Shown here: positions 17,931-25,495 of the stretch, piece by piece | How positions within the stretch are numbered: position 1 is the first letter of the stretch | How the letters are laid out: each line of letters starts with the position of its first letter | Assembly: GCA_007693585.1 (NCBI GenBank) | Contig: REDH01000209.1 | Coordinates: 1-39,357 of the forward strand | DNA from: Deltaproteobacteria bacterium | GTDB lineage: Bacteria > Myxococcota_A > Bradymonadia > REDH01 | Length of the DNA: 39,357 bases | Direction: 5' to 3' | Translations under genes and position numbers: made by a program | Notes under the pieces: model-generated | Databases searched by the model: none | The model's input: the letters and a program-made list of their open reading frames with translations, nothing else | Told to the model about the DNA's origin: nothing

Positions 17931-18189
17931 GGCGAACGCCCTGCGTCGGGGACTGGACTCGGTGCGGGCCCCCCATCAGGGGCGGGGGCGGGTCTGCCGG
18001 GGCTTCGCGGGCAACGCGTGAGCGGTGGCCAGACCGGCCCCGGACCCGCGCAGAGGCTAATCACCGGGTCCGTGGTGCCGCAAGGACAATCGGGTGCGAC
18101 ACGTCGCAGCCGGCGCGCTTTCGGTCTGGTCGCGGCTCCGGTCTCGCTGCCGCGGTGTCCTCTCCCGAGCCGGGGGACCAAGCCGCCGT

Positions 18190-18897
18190 TCAGGGCTGCC
18201 CGTCCCCGCGGGCGACGCCGGCATCGCGCAGCAGCGCTTCGTAGAAGGCGCGGACGATGCGGGTTCTCCGTTCGCCTTCGGCCCGGCCGAAGGGCGTGAC
18301 CATCTGCTCGGCCAGGCGGAACAGCTTCGCAGGGAAGTGGTCCATGATGTAGGCGTGGTCATCGAGGTCGCGCTTCTCGGCGTAGGGATCGTCCTCGCAG
18401 TAGAGCTCCGGGGTGGCCATGGAGGAGCCCATGAGGAGCGCGCGGGCGACGCCGATGGCGCCGAGCGCGTCGAGCCGATCGGCGTCCTGAAGGATCCTTG
18501 CTTCGGCGGTGGAAGCCTCCCGGTCGGCGGACCAGGAGTGGCTGAGGATCGCCTCGCAGACGGGCCAGACGAGGTCGCCGAGTCCGTGGTGGCGCAGCAT
18601 GTCCTCGGCGATGGCGGCGGAGGTGACCTCGCTGCGTTCACCGTCCTGCTCCTGCCCGCGTCCGATGTCGTGGAGGGCGACTGCAGCCTCGAGCACGTCC
18701 AGATCGATGGTCCATCCTTCGTCTTCGGCTGCGCGAGCCGCGAGCAGGCTGGCGTTGTTCCACACCCGGCGCAGGTGCGGCAGGTCGTGAGCGAGGTCGG
18801 CCCCCTGCCTGGCGGTGCGCTGGCTCACCTGAGCCCAGAGGTCTGCAAGCCCCTGTCGGTGTCGTTCGTCCCGCTTCAACCGTCCGGCCGTGCTCAT
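18190..18897 (-). CDS. HD-domain phosphohydrolase, YedJ-like
   Basis: 235 residues. The HD metal-binding set is present: His37 (AHDLPHLRRV), the His-Asp pair in LHDIGRG (76-77), His120 (LSHSW) and the late DADRLDALGAIGVARA at about 138-153. The last motif is characteristic of the YedJ/YpgQ branch of HD hydrolases, whose members act on nucleotides or phosphoesters in the cytosol. ATG 18897 is preferred, with AGGACGG upstream; an in-frame TTG at 18918 is possible. The gene is monocistronic, with about 260 bp before ccmE and a repeat-containing gap before it. Confidence 0.85.
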   Translation of the reverse strand: MSTAGRLKRDERHRQGLADLWAQVSQRTARQGADLAHDLPHLRRVWNNASLLAARAAEDEGWTIDLDVLEAAVALHDIGRGQEQDGERSEVTSAAIAEDMLRHHGLGDLVWPVCEAILSHSWSADREASTAEARILQDADRLDALGAIGVARALLMGSSMATPELYCEDDPYAEKRDLDDHAYIMDHFPAKLFRLAEQMVTPFGRAEGERRTRIVRAFYEALLRDAGVARGDGQP

Positions 18898-18981
18898 GGG
18901 GTCTACCGTCCTGTTCAATCACGCCGCGGCCGCACCCGGACGCCCGGGACGTTCGCCACACCCACGGTCGCAAGCATGCCG

Positions 18982-19012
18982 CAATCCCTTCGCAGACGCC
19001 AGAAACCGGCAG
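18982..19012. repeat. 31-bp direct repeat, copy 1
   Basis: Identical over 31 bp to 19055-19085, with a 42-bp unrelated spacer. It starts CAATCCCTTCGCAGAC. It lies in the gap upstream of the HD gene, outside any likely gene. Confidence 0.85.
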
Positions 19013-19054
19013 CGTCGTCGCGATGCCATCGGCCCGGTCGACGTTTCGGGGCCA

Positions 19055-19091
19055 CAATCCCTTCGCAGACGCCAGAAACCGGCAGGGATTG
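19055..19091. repeat. 31-bp direct repeat, copy 2, with inverted ends
   Basis: The second copy runs 19055-19085 and is extended so that CAATCCC (19055-19061) and GGGATTG (19085-19091) form a 7-bp inverted repeat at its borders. Inside, GCCAG and CCGGC make an imperfect inner stem. This looks like a palindromic intergenic repeat of REP or small-MITE type; copy 1 lacks the right inverted end. Confidence 0.75.
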
Positions 19092-19127
19092 CTGCGGAGG
19101 TCGGGGGTCGACGGCGCCCGGAGTGTG

Positions 19128-19982
19128 CTACCGGGAGTAGTGGTCGGCCACCCCCTCGAGCACGAGGGCGGCTCGGGCCTCGTCGAGACCGAGCGCGGCG
19201 CGGAGGCTCGACAGGAAGTGCCGCTCGCGATCGTCGACGTCGCCATCGGCCACCACCATCGCGGCAGCGAGACCGTACGCGGTCTCCCGCTGGACGGGCA
19301 ACGGGAGATCGTCGGCGATGGTCTGGAGGCGCCCTTCGATGCCGCCGCGCGAGTAGGCGCGCAGGCTGATGCGGATGTATTCGTTGAGCTGATCGGGGTC
19401 GACGCCGTCGAACTCCGGCCTGCTGAGGATGAAGGCGATGAGGGTGGCCCGTTCCTCGTCGGCGAGCACGTGGTTGGACGCCGCCGCCATGAGGAGGCAG
19501 TCCAGGAAGGCGTCGAGGGGCTCGACCTCGTCGGGGATGATGGACGCCTGATCGTCTCGCCCCTGCTCGAAGGCCCGCTCGACCTCCGCATCGGACAGCA
19601 GGAAGGCGCGCTGCATCTCCCGCAGCATGGACAGTTCGTCCGGGTGCAGCTCCCCGTCCGCCATGGCGACGCGCACGGCACACCGGAACGCGAGGGCGCG
19701 GTGCGCGTACCTGGGCAGGGACGCCGCGAGTGCGTGCAGCCGAACGTGGAAGCCCTCGTCCACGAGGGCCTCGAAGGCGCGGGACAGGGACAGGGTCGCC
19801 AGCTCCCCGTCGATGCCGGCGAACTCGGCCTGCTCGCGGATGACGTCGAGCATGGCGGCGGACTCCCGGGGGTCCAGCCGACCATCGGCCGCGGCTCCGA
19901 GGATCATCGCCTCGATGAGCCGCCGCTGCAGCTCGGCCGGATCGGCGTCGTGCTGCGCCGCAAACCGCTCCAGGTCACGCAT
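19128..19982 (-). CDS. TerB-like domain protein
   Basis: 284 residues, all helical and without signal or membrane segments. Repeated TerB-type motifs of the form ADGxxxxxE are seen: AAADGRLDPRE near 30-40, AMADGELHPDE near 115 and VVADGDVDDRE near 255, plus a degenerate ASNHVLADEE. This implies two TerB-like domains in tandem. TerB-like domains bind metal through acidic residues and occur in tellurite-resistance and membrane-associated stress complexes; the role here is unknown and no other ter gene is present. The ATG at 19982 follows GGAGGAA, a strong ribosome binding site. Confidence 0.8.
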   Translation of the reverse strand: MRDLERFAAQHDADPAELQRRLIEAMILGAAADGRLDPRESAAMLDVIREQAEFAGIDGELATLSLSRAFEALVDEGFHVRLHALAASLPRYAHRALAFRCAVRVAMADGELHPDELSMLREMQRAFLLSDAEVERAFEQGRDDQASIIPDEVEPLDAFLDCLLMAAASNHVLADEERATLIAFILSRPEFDGVDPDQLNEYIRISLRAYSRGGIEGRLQTIADDLPLPVQRETAYGLAAAMVVADGDVDDRERHFLSSLRAALGLDEARAALVLEGVADHYSR

Positions 19983-20040
19983 TGTGCTTCCTCCATCATC
20001 ACGGCTGTTCGCCGGTGCCCTCCCCCTGCCATCCTCGAGA

Positions 20041-20078
20041 GTGCAACCGGGGGGGTGCTCCTGCAACCCCGATTGCAC
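20041..20078. promoter_or_regulatory. nested inverted repeat in a divergent promoter region
   Basis: GTGCAA at 20041-20046 pairs with TTGCAC at 20073-20078, and between them GGGGTGC and GCAACCCC nearly pair around TCCT. It lies in the 189-bp gap between the TerB-like and Cys-rich genes. It could be an operator or a leader hairpin. Confidence 0.35.
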
Positions 20079-20109
20079 ATCCGTTCTTCCCCCGTCGTCG
20101 TCATCCGCC

Positions 20110-20115
20110 TACAAT
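20110..20115 (+). promoter_or_regulatory. possible -10 element for the Cys-rich lipoprotein
   Basis: TACAAT (5 of 6 with TATAAT) lies 56 bases before the ATG at 20172. No clear -35 was found. Confidence 0.3.
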
Positions 20116-20171
20116 GCCGGGGCACCGCTCCGCCCCGGGCGCGAGCGCTCCTCCCATGCGCCCCGACTGCC

Positions 20172-21497
20172 ATGATCGCTTCCTCCCTGCGCGTCCTTCT
20201 CCTGATCGTTCCGGGTCTGCTGCTGGTGGCCTGCGCCACCGCCGATCCGCCCCCGGAGGGCAACGATGACCGCCGCCCCCCCCTGGACCGGGACGTCACC
20301 CCCGGCACGGACGGGGACGACGTTCTCCCGTCGTCCGAAGAGCCGGGTTCGCGTCCCGGCGCGGATGCGACGGCGCCTTCCGACCCGTGCGCGGCCTGCC
20401 CGGAGGGCGAGTTCTGTATCGACGACCGATGCCAGCCGGCGGTGTGCGAACCGGAGAGCCGGCGATGCCGGGGTGCGCGCGTGTTCGAGGAGTGTCTGCC
20501 CGACGGTTCGGCCTGGGGCGCCCCGGTGGACTGCCGCCGGACGGAGGAGTGCGATGGCATCGAGTGCCGGTGCATCGCCGGGGACTGCGTGCCGGTCGAG
20601 CCCTGCCAGCCGGGGACCACACGGTGCCGCGGGGAGAACGTGCAACGCTGCGACTCGTCCGGCGAGTTCTACGCCTTCGACCGGGCCTGCGATACGGACC
20701 GCGGACTCCTGTGCAGTGAGGGAGAGTGCAGCTGTGAGGGTGGCGACGAGACCCTGTGCGGCGACCGCTGCGTGGACACGCGCGCCAGCCGCACGCACTG
20801 CGGCGCGTGCGACAGTGCGTGTCCGGAGCCGCGGAACTGCGTCAACGGCACCTGCCGTTGCCCGTCGGGACAGACGTTCTGCGGTGGCGAGTGCGTGGAC
20901 GTGCAGTCCAGCACGGTGCACTGCGGCCGATGCGACAACGCCTGTCCTGCGGGCCAGTCGTGCAACGCAGGGAGCTGCACCTGCCCCACCGGCCTGGAGT
21001 CGTGCGACGGAGGGTGCGTGGACCTGGAGAACGACCGCAACAACTGCGGCGCATGCGGGCGGGCCTGCGAGGCGGACGAGCGCTGCATCTCCGGCTCGTG
21101 CTTCTGCCGGGACAACCTGCAGCGCTGCCCGATGGGTTCCGGGGACTGCGTGGACATCAATGTGAACCCCCAGCACTGTGGCGGATGCGACATCGGCTGC
21201 TCCCCTCCGCGATCGTGCGTCAGCGGCATCTGCAGCTGTCCCGTGGGACAGACCTTCTGCGATGGGACCTGTGTCGACACGTCCACAAGCCGCACGCACT
21301 GTGGCGGATGCAACCGCAGCTGCCGAGGCGAGTGCGTCGGTGGCGCGTGCATCCTCGGCTGCAACTGTCCGCTCGCCACGTCCTACTGCCGGCCCGGGCA
21401 GGGCATCTGTCCCAGCTCCTCCAACGGGTGTTGCGGCCTGTTCGGACAGTGTGTGGCGCTCGACACGGACGAGAACGGCGTGCCGATCTGTCCCTGA
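20172..21497 (+). CDS. Cys-rich modular lipoprotein
   Basis: 441 residues. A signal peptide ends in the lipobox LVAC, followed by an acidic Pro/Asp linker and then almost entirely Cys-rich sequence. About five copies of a roughly 40-residue module repeat, with the pattern C-CPxGxxxCxGxCVDxxxxxxHCGxCxxxC (for example TFCGGECVD, ESCDGGCVD, TFCDGTCVD). Such modules are common in surface lipoproteins of Myxococcota and relatives and are often mislabelled in databases. Disulfide-stabilised rods on the outer surface are likely; the ligand is unknown. No good ribosome binding site precedes the ATG. Confidence 0.85.
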   Translation: MIASSLRVLLLIVPGLLLVACATADPPPEGNDDRRPPLDRDVTPGTDGDDVLPSSEEPGSRPGADATAPSDPCAACPEGEFCIDDRCQPAVCEPESRRCRGARVFEECLPDGSAWGAPVDCRRTEECDGIECRCIAGDCVPVEPCQPGTTRCRGENVQRCDSSGEFYAFDRACDTDRGLLCSEGECSCEGGDETLCGDRCVDTRASRTHCGACDSACPEPRNCVNGTCRCPSGQTFCGGECVDVQSSTVHCGRCDNACPAGQSCNAGSCTCPTGLESCDGGCVDLENDRNNCGACGRACEADERCISGSCFCRDNLQRCPMGSGDCVDINVNPQHCGGCDIGCSPPRSCVSGICSCPVGQTFCDGTCVDTSTSRTHCGGCNRSCRGECVGGACILGCNCPLATSYCRPGQGICPSSSNGCCGLFGQCVALDTDENGVPICP

Positions 21498-21608
21498 GGG
21501 CCCGCGCGCCCGAACGCTGGTGCGACGGGAGGCTGGAGAGTGGAAGGACCGTGCTGCGACGTGCTCCGTCGTGCGCGAAGCGCTGCGACCCGCGGAGGGG
21601 AAACGAGC

Positions 21609-21640
21609 GAGGGCGTCGCGGACCCTGTCGCGACGCCCTC
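21609..21640. terminator. strong hairpin between convergent genes
   Basis: GAGGGCGTCGCG at 21609-21620 pairs perfectly over 12 bp with CGCGACGCCCTC at 21629-21640 around an 8-base loop. It is placed between the Cys-rich gene and the end of the acyl-CoA dehydrogenase gene, so it can serve both. No T-run follows. Confidence 0.65.
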
Positions 21641-21684
21641 CGTGATGCGCACTTCGGAGGTCGGGGCGATGGCCCCGCCGGGGC

Positions 21685-23511
21685 TCAGAAGACGATGTCG
21701 AGGGCCGCGGTGGCGCCGCTCATCATCGCGCGGGCCTTGGCTCCGGAGAGGGTGAGCACCTCTGCGGCGAAGAACCGAGCGCTGTCGATCTTCCCGGTGT
21801 AGAAGGCGATCTCGGAGTCGTTCTCCCGCTCCTCGGTGGAGAAGCTGGTCTTGCCGTACTTCTCCTGGAGGGCTGCGGCGCTGATGATCGCCTGCTCGGC
21901 GAGCAGCCGGCCGACCATGAGGTCGCCCATGATCTCGAGGAAGGGTGTGGCCTGCAGCATGCCGAGCCGGATGTCCTGCTTGGCGGTGCTGCTGATCCAG
22001 AAGGCGACCTCGCCGACCTTGCCCTGGGTGTTGGCGACGGCCTTGACGACGTCCCCGGCGATCTCGTGGTCCTTGTGTGCCTCGACCCACTCGCCGGTGT
22101 CCATGATGTAGGTCATGAAGAGCGCGCCGCCCTTCTGGCGCATCTTCCGGCCGAGGAGGTCGAGGGCCTGGATGCCGTTGGTGCCTTCGTAGATCGAGGA
22201 GATCTTGATGTCCCGCATGTACTGTTCGACGGGGTAGTCCTGGCAGTAGCCGGAGCCACCGAACACCTGAATGCCGAGCTCGGTGACCTTGAACCCCTTG
22301 TCGGTGGAGTAGGCCTTGGCGATGGGGGTCACCAGGTCGATCATGTCCTGTGCCTTGGTCCGCTCGGCGTCGTCGGTGGCGTGCAGCGCGAGATCGCCCC
22401 AGTAGGCGGCGTGGGCGAGGAGGGCGCGGGTCCCTTCGGAGTAGGCCTTCATGAACAGGAGGTTTCGCCGGACATCCGGGTGCTGGATGATCTCGACGGA
22501 GGGCCCGTCCATGTTCTTCTTCGCGATGTCGGGTCCCTGCTTGCGGTCCTTCGCGAACGCCAGCGCCTGCTGGAAGGAGGCGTTGGCGAGGGAGGCGCCC
22601 TGGAGACCGCAGGCGATGCGCGCCTCGTTCATCATCTGGAACATGTAGCGAATGCCCTGGCAGCGCTCGCCGACGATCCATCCGCGGGTGGGTCCGGCGT
22701 CGCCGAAGACCATGGCGCAGGTCGCGGAGCCGTTGATGCCCATCTTGTGTTCGATGCCGCCGACCTCGACGTTGTTGTACTCGCCGAGGCTGCCGTCGTC
22801 GTTCACGAGGATGCGCGGGACCACGAAGAGGCTGATGCCCTTCGTGCCTTCGGGGTCTCCCTTCACGCGGGCGAGGACGAGGTGAATCACGTTGCCGTAG
22901 AAGTCGGCGTCGCCGCCGGAGATCCAGATCTTGTTGCCCTCGATGAGGAACGTGCCGTCGTCCTGCGGGGTGGCGGAGGTGCGGAGGTCACCGACGGCGG
23001 TCCCGGCGTGCGGCTCGGTCAGGCACATGGTGCCGCCGAAGGTGCCGTTGTACATCTTCTCGACGTACTTGGCCTTCATCTCGTCGGATCCGAAGGTCTC
23101 GACGAGGTGTCCGGCGGCGTGGGTCAGTCCACCGTACATGAAGAAGGCCTGGCACGCGGCGTTCATGGCCTCCATGTAGGCGGTGCTGACGCTGAGCGGC
23201 ACGCCCATTCCGCCGAACTCGGGGGAGTGGGTGGCGGCGAGCCAGCCGTTGTCGGCGAGTTCTCGGAAGACCTGGGCGAAGCCTTCGGGGGTCTGGACGC
23301 GCCCGTCGACGAGCTTCACCCCGACCCGATCGCTGATCTCGTTGAGCGGCGCGATCTTCTCTTCGGCGAAGCGAATCCCCTCCTCGACGATCGAGTCGAG
23401 GGTCTCGCGATCGAATTCGGAGTAGGCCGGGAGGTCGAGCAGCCGCTCGACGCCGATGTGCTCGTGCAGGAGAAACGTCCAGTCGCGGCGATCTACAGTC
23501 AGGTGACTCAT
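21685..23511 (-). CDS. acyl-CoA dehydrogenase, long form
   Basis: 608 residues, longer than the usual 380-400. The FAD-contacting segment TMCLTEPHAGTAVGDLR is at 161-177, GNKIWISGGD at 192-201, and the catalytic Glu in YEGTNGIQ at 441-448. The C-terminal extra domain (about 460-608) is that of the 3-methylmercaptopropionyl-CoA dehydrogenase (DmdC)-like branch, which also includes general long-chain enzymes. It introduces the alpha-beta double bond in acyl-CoA using FAD and passes electrons to ETF. GAGGAGGG lies 9 bases before the ATG at 23511. The promoter carries a FadR-type operator, which supports a fatty-acid role. Confidence 0.93.
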   Translation of the reverse strand: MSHLTVDRRDWTFLLHEHIGVERLLDLPAYSEFDRETLDSIVEEGIRFAEEKIAPLNEISDRVGVKLVDGRVQTPEGFAQVFRELADNGWLAATHSPEFGGMGVPLSVSTAYMEAMNAACQAFFMYGGLTHAAGHLVETFGSDEMKAKYVEKMYNGTFGGTMCLTEPHAGTAVGDLRTSATPQDDGTFLIEGNKIWISGGDADFYGNVIHLVLARVKGDPEGTKGISLFVVPRILVNDDGSLGEYNNVEVGGIEHKMGINGSATCAMVFGDAGPTRGWIVGERCQGIRYMFQMMNEARIACGLQGASLANASFQQALAFAKDRKQGPDIAKKNMDGPSVEIIQHPDVRRNLLFMKAYSEGTRALLAHAAYWGDLALHATDDAERTKAQDMIDLVTPIAKAYSTDKGFKVTELGIQVFGGSGYCQDYPVEQYMRDIKISSIYEGTNGIQALDLLGRKMRQKGGALFMTYIMDTGEWVEAHKDHEIAGDVVKAVANTQGKVGEVAFWISSTAKQDIRLGMLQATPFLEIMGDLMVGRLLAEQAIISAAALQEKYGKTSFSTEERENDSEIAFYTGKIDSARFFAAEVLTLSGAKARAMMSGATAALDIVF

Positions 23512-23558
23512 CGGTTGTTCCCTCCTCGTGGGTCCGGTCCTCGGTCGGTACGGCTTCG

Positions 23559-23578
23559 GTGAATGAACGCTCATTCAC
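23559..23578. promoter_or_regulatory. FadR-type operator upstream of the acyl-CoA dehydrogenase
   Basis: A perfect inverted repeat GTGAATGA-N4-TCATTCAC. The core TGAATGA-N4-TCATTCA agrees with the half-sites and spacing reported for the TetR-family FadR box of Bacillus. It begins 6 bases downstream of the predicted -10, so it covers the likely transcription start. Confidence 0.75.
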
Positions 23579-23584
23579 ACCTTC

Positions 23585-23614
23585 AGTGTAGGATCTCCCC
23601 CCAAGGGAGCGCAA
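23585..23614 (-). promoter_or_regulatory. promoter of the acyl-CoA dehydrogenase gene
   Basis: On the minus strand TTGCGC (23609-23614), an 18-base spacer and TACACT (23585-23590). The boxes are moderate matches, but their placement just upstream of the FadR-type palindrome and 74 bases from the start codon is coherent. Confidence 0.5.
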
Positions 23615-23820
23615 GGGCAAAGTCGCTGGATTCAAGGGAGGTTCACCCGGTGGCGAGGGTGTGCCGCGCTGCGGGGGTGCGTCATGCCGAAGATGCCGTA
23701 ACGCGGTGCGAAATCCCGGAAACTTGCGGCACACACGGTCCGATGGAACAGGGGACGTGGCCCGAACATTGCCGCTGTCCCGCGGCCTGGTTCCCTCGCT
23801 CGACCCATCCTGGAGGATCC

Positions 23821-24783
23821 ATGCTCCGCATGCCTTTCCGTTCGCTGCTTCCTCTCGTCGCCACCGTGTTCATTCTCGCCCCGCAGGTGGCCGTCGCCAC
23901 CCCCACCGACGAAACGGAGAGCCTCGCCGAGGCGGCGGATGAGGAGGCGCGGGAGTTGCCCTGCACGGGCCGTGGCCTCGAGTACTGCAACACGACCATC
24001 GTCGCCCTGCGAGGCACCCCGCTCGGCCTCAACCTGATCAGTGACTTCGGGTTCCGCTACCACCTCGCGCCGGACACCGACAGCGACCTCTTCCGGGGCA
24101 CCTATGTGGAGGCGGGGCCCTCGATCGGCATCAGCCCGGCGTACATCTGGGCCGGTGGCTACGTGCAGGCCCTGCCGCTGGCCATCCTCCAGCTCCGCGC
24201 ATCGGCCCAGTACGTGAACTACTGGGGCTACCAGGGGTACAATGTCCCGATCGAGGATCCGGAGCAGGGCTGGTCCCTCTCGGACCTCTCCAACGCCGAG
24301 CAGCGCGACCGGATCACGACCGACGGCGTGATGCTGCGCGGGACCGCCACGCCGCGGTACCGTTCCGGACGAATCGTGGTCACCCTGGAGACGGACTTCA
24401 TCCACATCCGGATGAACGAACTGGAGCGCGACCGCAACGCGTCCCCCGATGCGTTCGTTCCCGAGCTCTACCACGAGCCCTATTTCGACATCGTCCTCGA
24501 GCCCGAGGACTCGATCCTCTGGTTCAAGCCGACCCTCGGCTACCTGATCGGCAGCGACCTCTCCAACGCCTACCTCCTCCTCGCCGCCCGGTGGGACCGG
24601 ATGCAGACCTCCGGCAGCGACATCTCGCGTGACATCGCCGGGCTCGTCTACCTGTGGCAGCTCCCGCGCTCCTGGAACATCACCGGCGACCCCCAGCTCT
24701 CCGGGTTCGTCGGCGCGTTCCTGGACCATCCCTCCCGCGACATCGCGCCCTACTTCGGCACGCAGTACACCATGCGGTTCTGA
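23821..24783 (+). CDS. outer-membrane beta-barrel-like protein
   Basis: 320 residues with a signal peptide (about 1-26, ending VAVA). The mature protein has a Cys pair near the N-terminus (PCTGRGLEYC), then alternating hydrophobic and polar strands rich in Tyr, Trp and Gly, and it ends in Phe (TMRF), the usual last residue of outer-membrane barrels. Function is unknown. GGAGG lies 5 bases before the ATG; the 309-bp gap upstream is shared with the divergent acyl-CoA dehydrogenase. The last codons and stop are part of a 22-bp tandem duplication. Confidence 0.7.
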   Translation: MLRMPFRSLLPLVATVFILAPQVAVATPTDETESLAEAADEEARELPCTGRGLEYCNTTIVALRGTPLGLNLISDFGFRYHLAPDTDSDLFRGTYVEAGPSIGISPAYIWAGGYVQALPLAILQLRASAQYVNYWGYQGYNVPIEDPEQGWSLSDLSNAEQRDRITTDGVMLRGTATPRYRSGRIVVTLETDFIHIRMNELERDRNASPDAFVPELYHEPYFDIVLEPEDSILWFKPTLGYLIGSDLSNAYLLLAARWDRMQTSGSDISRDIAGLVYLWQLPRSWNITGDPQLSGFVGAFLDHPSRDIAPYFGTQYTMRF

Positions 24784-24814
24784 GTCGCGCGCCATGCGGG
24801 TCCGAGTCGCGCGC
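24771..24814 (+). repeat. 22-bp tandem duplication across a stop codon
   Basis: Units 24771-24792 and 24793-24814 match at 20 of 22 positions. The first contains the final codons and TGA of the barrel gene; in the second the TGA position has become CGA, so it is no longer a stop. Confidence 0.75.
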
Positions 24815-24925
24815 CACGGCGGGCATCAGCCCGGGACGCGCGCGGCGATCCCGGCTCACCCCCTGCATCTGCGAGCCGCGCTCCGCCCCGGGGATGCAGC
24901 CGGCCTGCACAGGCATCCGGCTCCG

Positions 24926-25351
24926 TCAGTCGCAGGTCGCGCACCGGCCGTGCAGGACCACGCGATGGGCGTCCACCCGATACCCGTCCGGAAGGCTCAC
25001 CGGCGCCACGGGCGGAACATCGCCCTCGATGCAGGTGACGGTCCCGCAGCCATCACACACGAAGTGCGCGTGCTCATGGTCGCTCTCCCCGGCGTCCAGC
25101 ACCTCGAAGCGACGTCGACGCTCGGTGGTGTCCACGCGCCGCACCACGCCGCTGTCCGCCAGACGGTTGAGGTTGCGATAGACCGTCACTTCGCTCAGCC
25201 GCATGGATGCGACATCGTCGATGAGATCCGAAGCCGCCACGGGATGCTGACGCCGCAACATCGCCGTCAGCACCGCCACCCTCGGCCCCGTCACCCGCAG
25301 GTGTGCCGAGCGCAGCATTTCGACCGCGCGCTCCTCGACCGGATCACTCAT
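24926..25351 (-). CDS. Fur-family metalloregulator
   Basis: 141 residues. The N-terminal winged helix has SEVTVYRNLNRLADSGVV at 53-70 as recognition helix. The metal-binding and dimerisation domain follows with HEHAHFVCDGC at 92-102 and a C-terminal CATC at 137-140, giving the two CxxC pairs of a structural zinc site. The HxHxH cluster fits Fur, Zur or PerR; the sequence alone does not decide which metal or peroxide it senses. The ATG at 25351 follows GGGAGGAG. No metal-transport gene is nearby, and no Fur or Zur box was recognised in its leader. Confidence 0.9.
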   Translation of the reverse strand: MSDPVEERAVEMLRSAHLRVTGPRVAVLTAMLRRQHPVAASDLIDDVASMRLSEVTVYRNLNRLADSGVVRRVDTTERRRRFEVLDAGESDHEHAHFVCDGCGTVTCIEGDVPPVAPVSLPDGYRVDAHRVVLHGRCATCD

Positions 25352-25418
25352 GCCACTCCTCCCATGTGCTGCACGCACCCTCCCTCGAGGACTGCACTGT
25401 GGGACGATCGCCGTGTCG

Positions 25419-25449
25419 CTGCAACCCCTCTCTCGAAAGCCGCTTGCAG
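25419..25449. promoter_or_regulatory. inverted repeat upstream of the Fur-family gene
   Basis: CTGCAA (25419-25424) and TTGCAG (25444-25449) are inverted around 19 bases, in the 144-bp gap before the regulator gene. The minus-strand TTGCAG could also be a -35. An autoregulatory site is possible but weakly supported. Confidence 0.25.
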
Positions 25450-25495
25450 ATACCCTCCGCGTCGGGATTCGTGTACCGGCCCGCCCGCCGTGCCG

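Noticed and set aside
17931-18189. Promoter for ccmE
   Set aside because: TTGCGG-N17-TTAGCC and similar pairs were found but are too weak to report as a feature.
18982-19091. Minimal CRISPR array
   Set aside because: Only two copies, one incomplete at its inner end, no cas genes and no leader; a palindromic dispersed repeat fits better.
20172-21497. Tryptophan synthase alpha chain label often given to such Cys-rich proteins
   Set aside because: There is no TIM-barrel motif; the chain is a signal peptide plus repeated disulfide modules.
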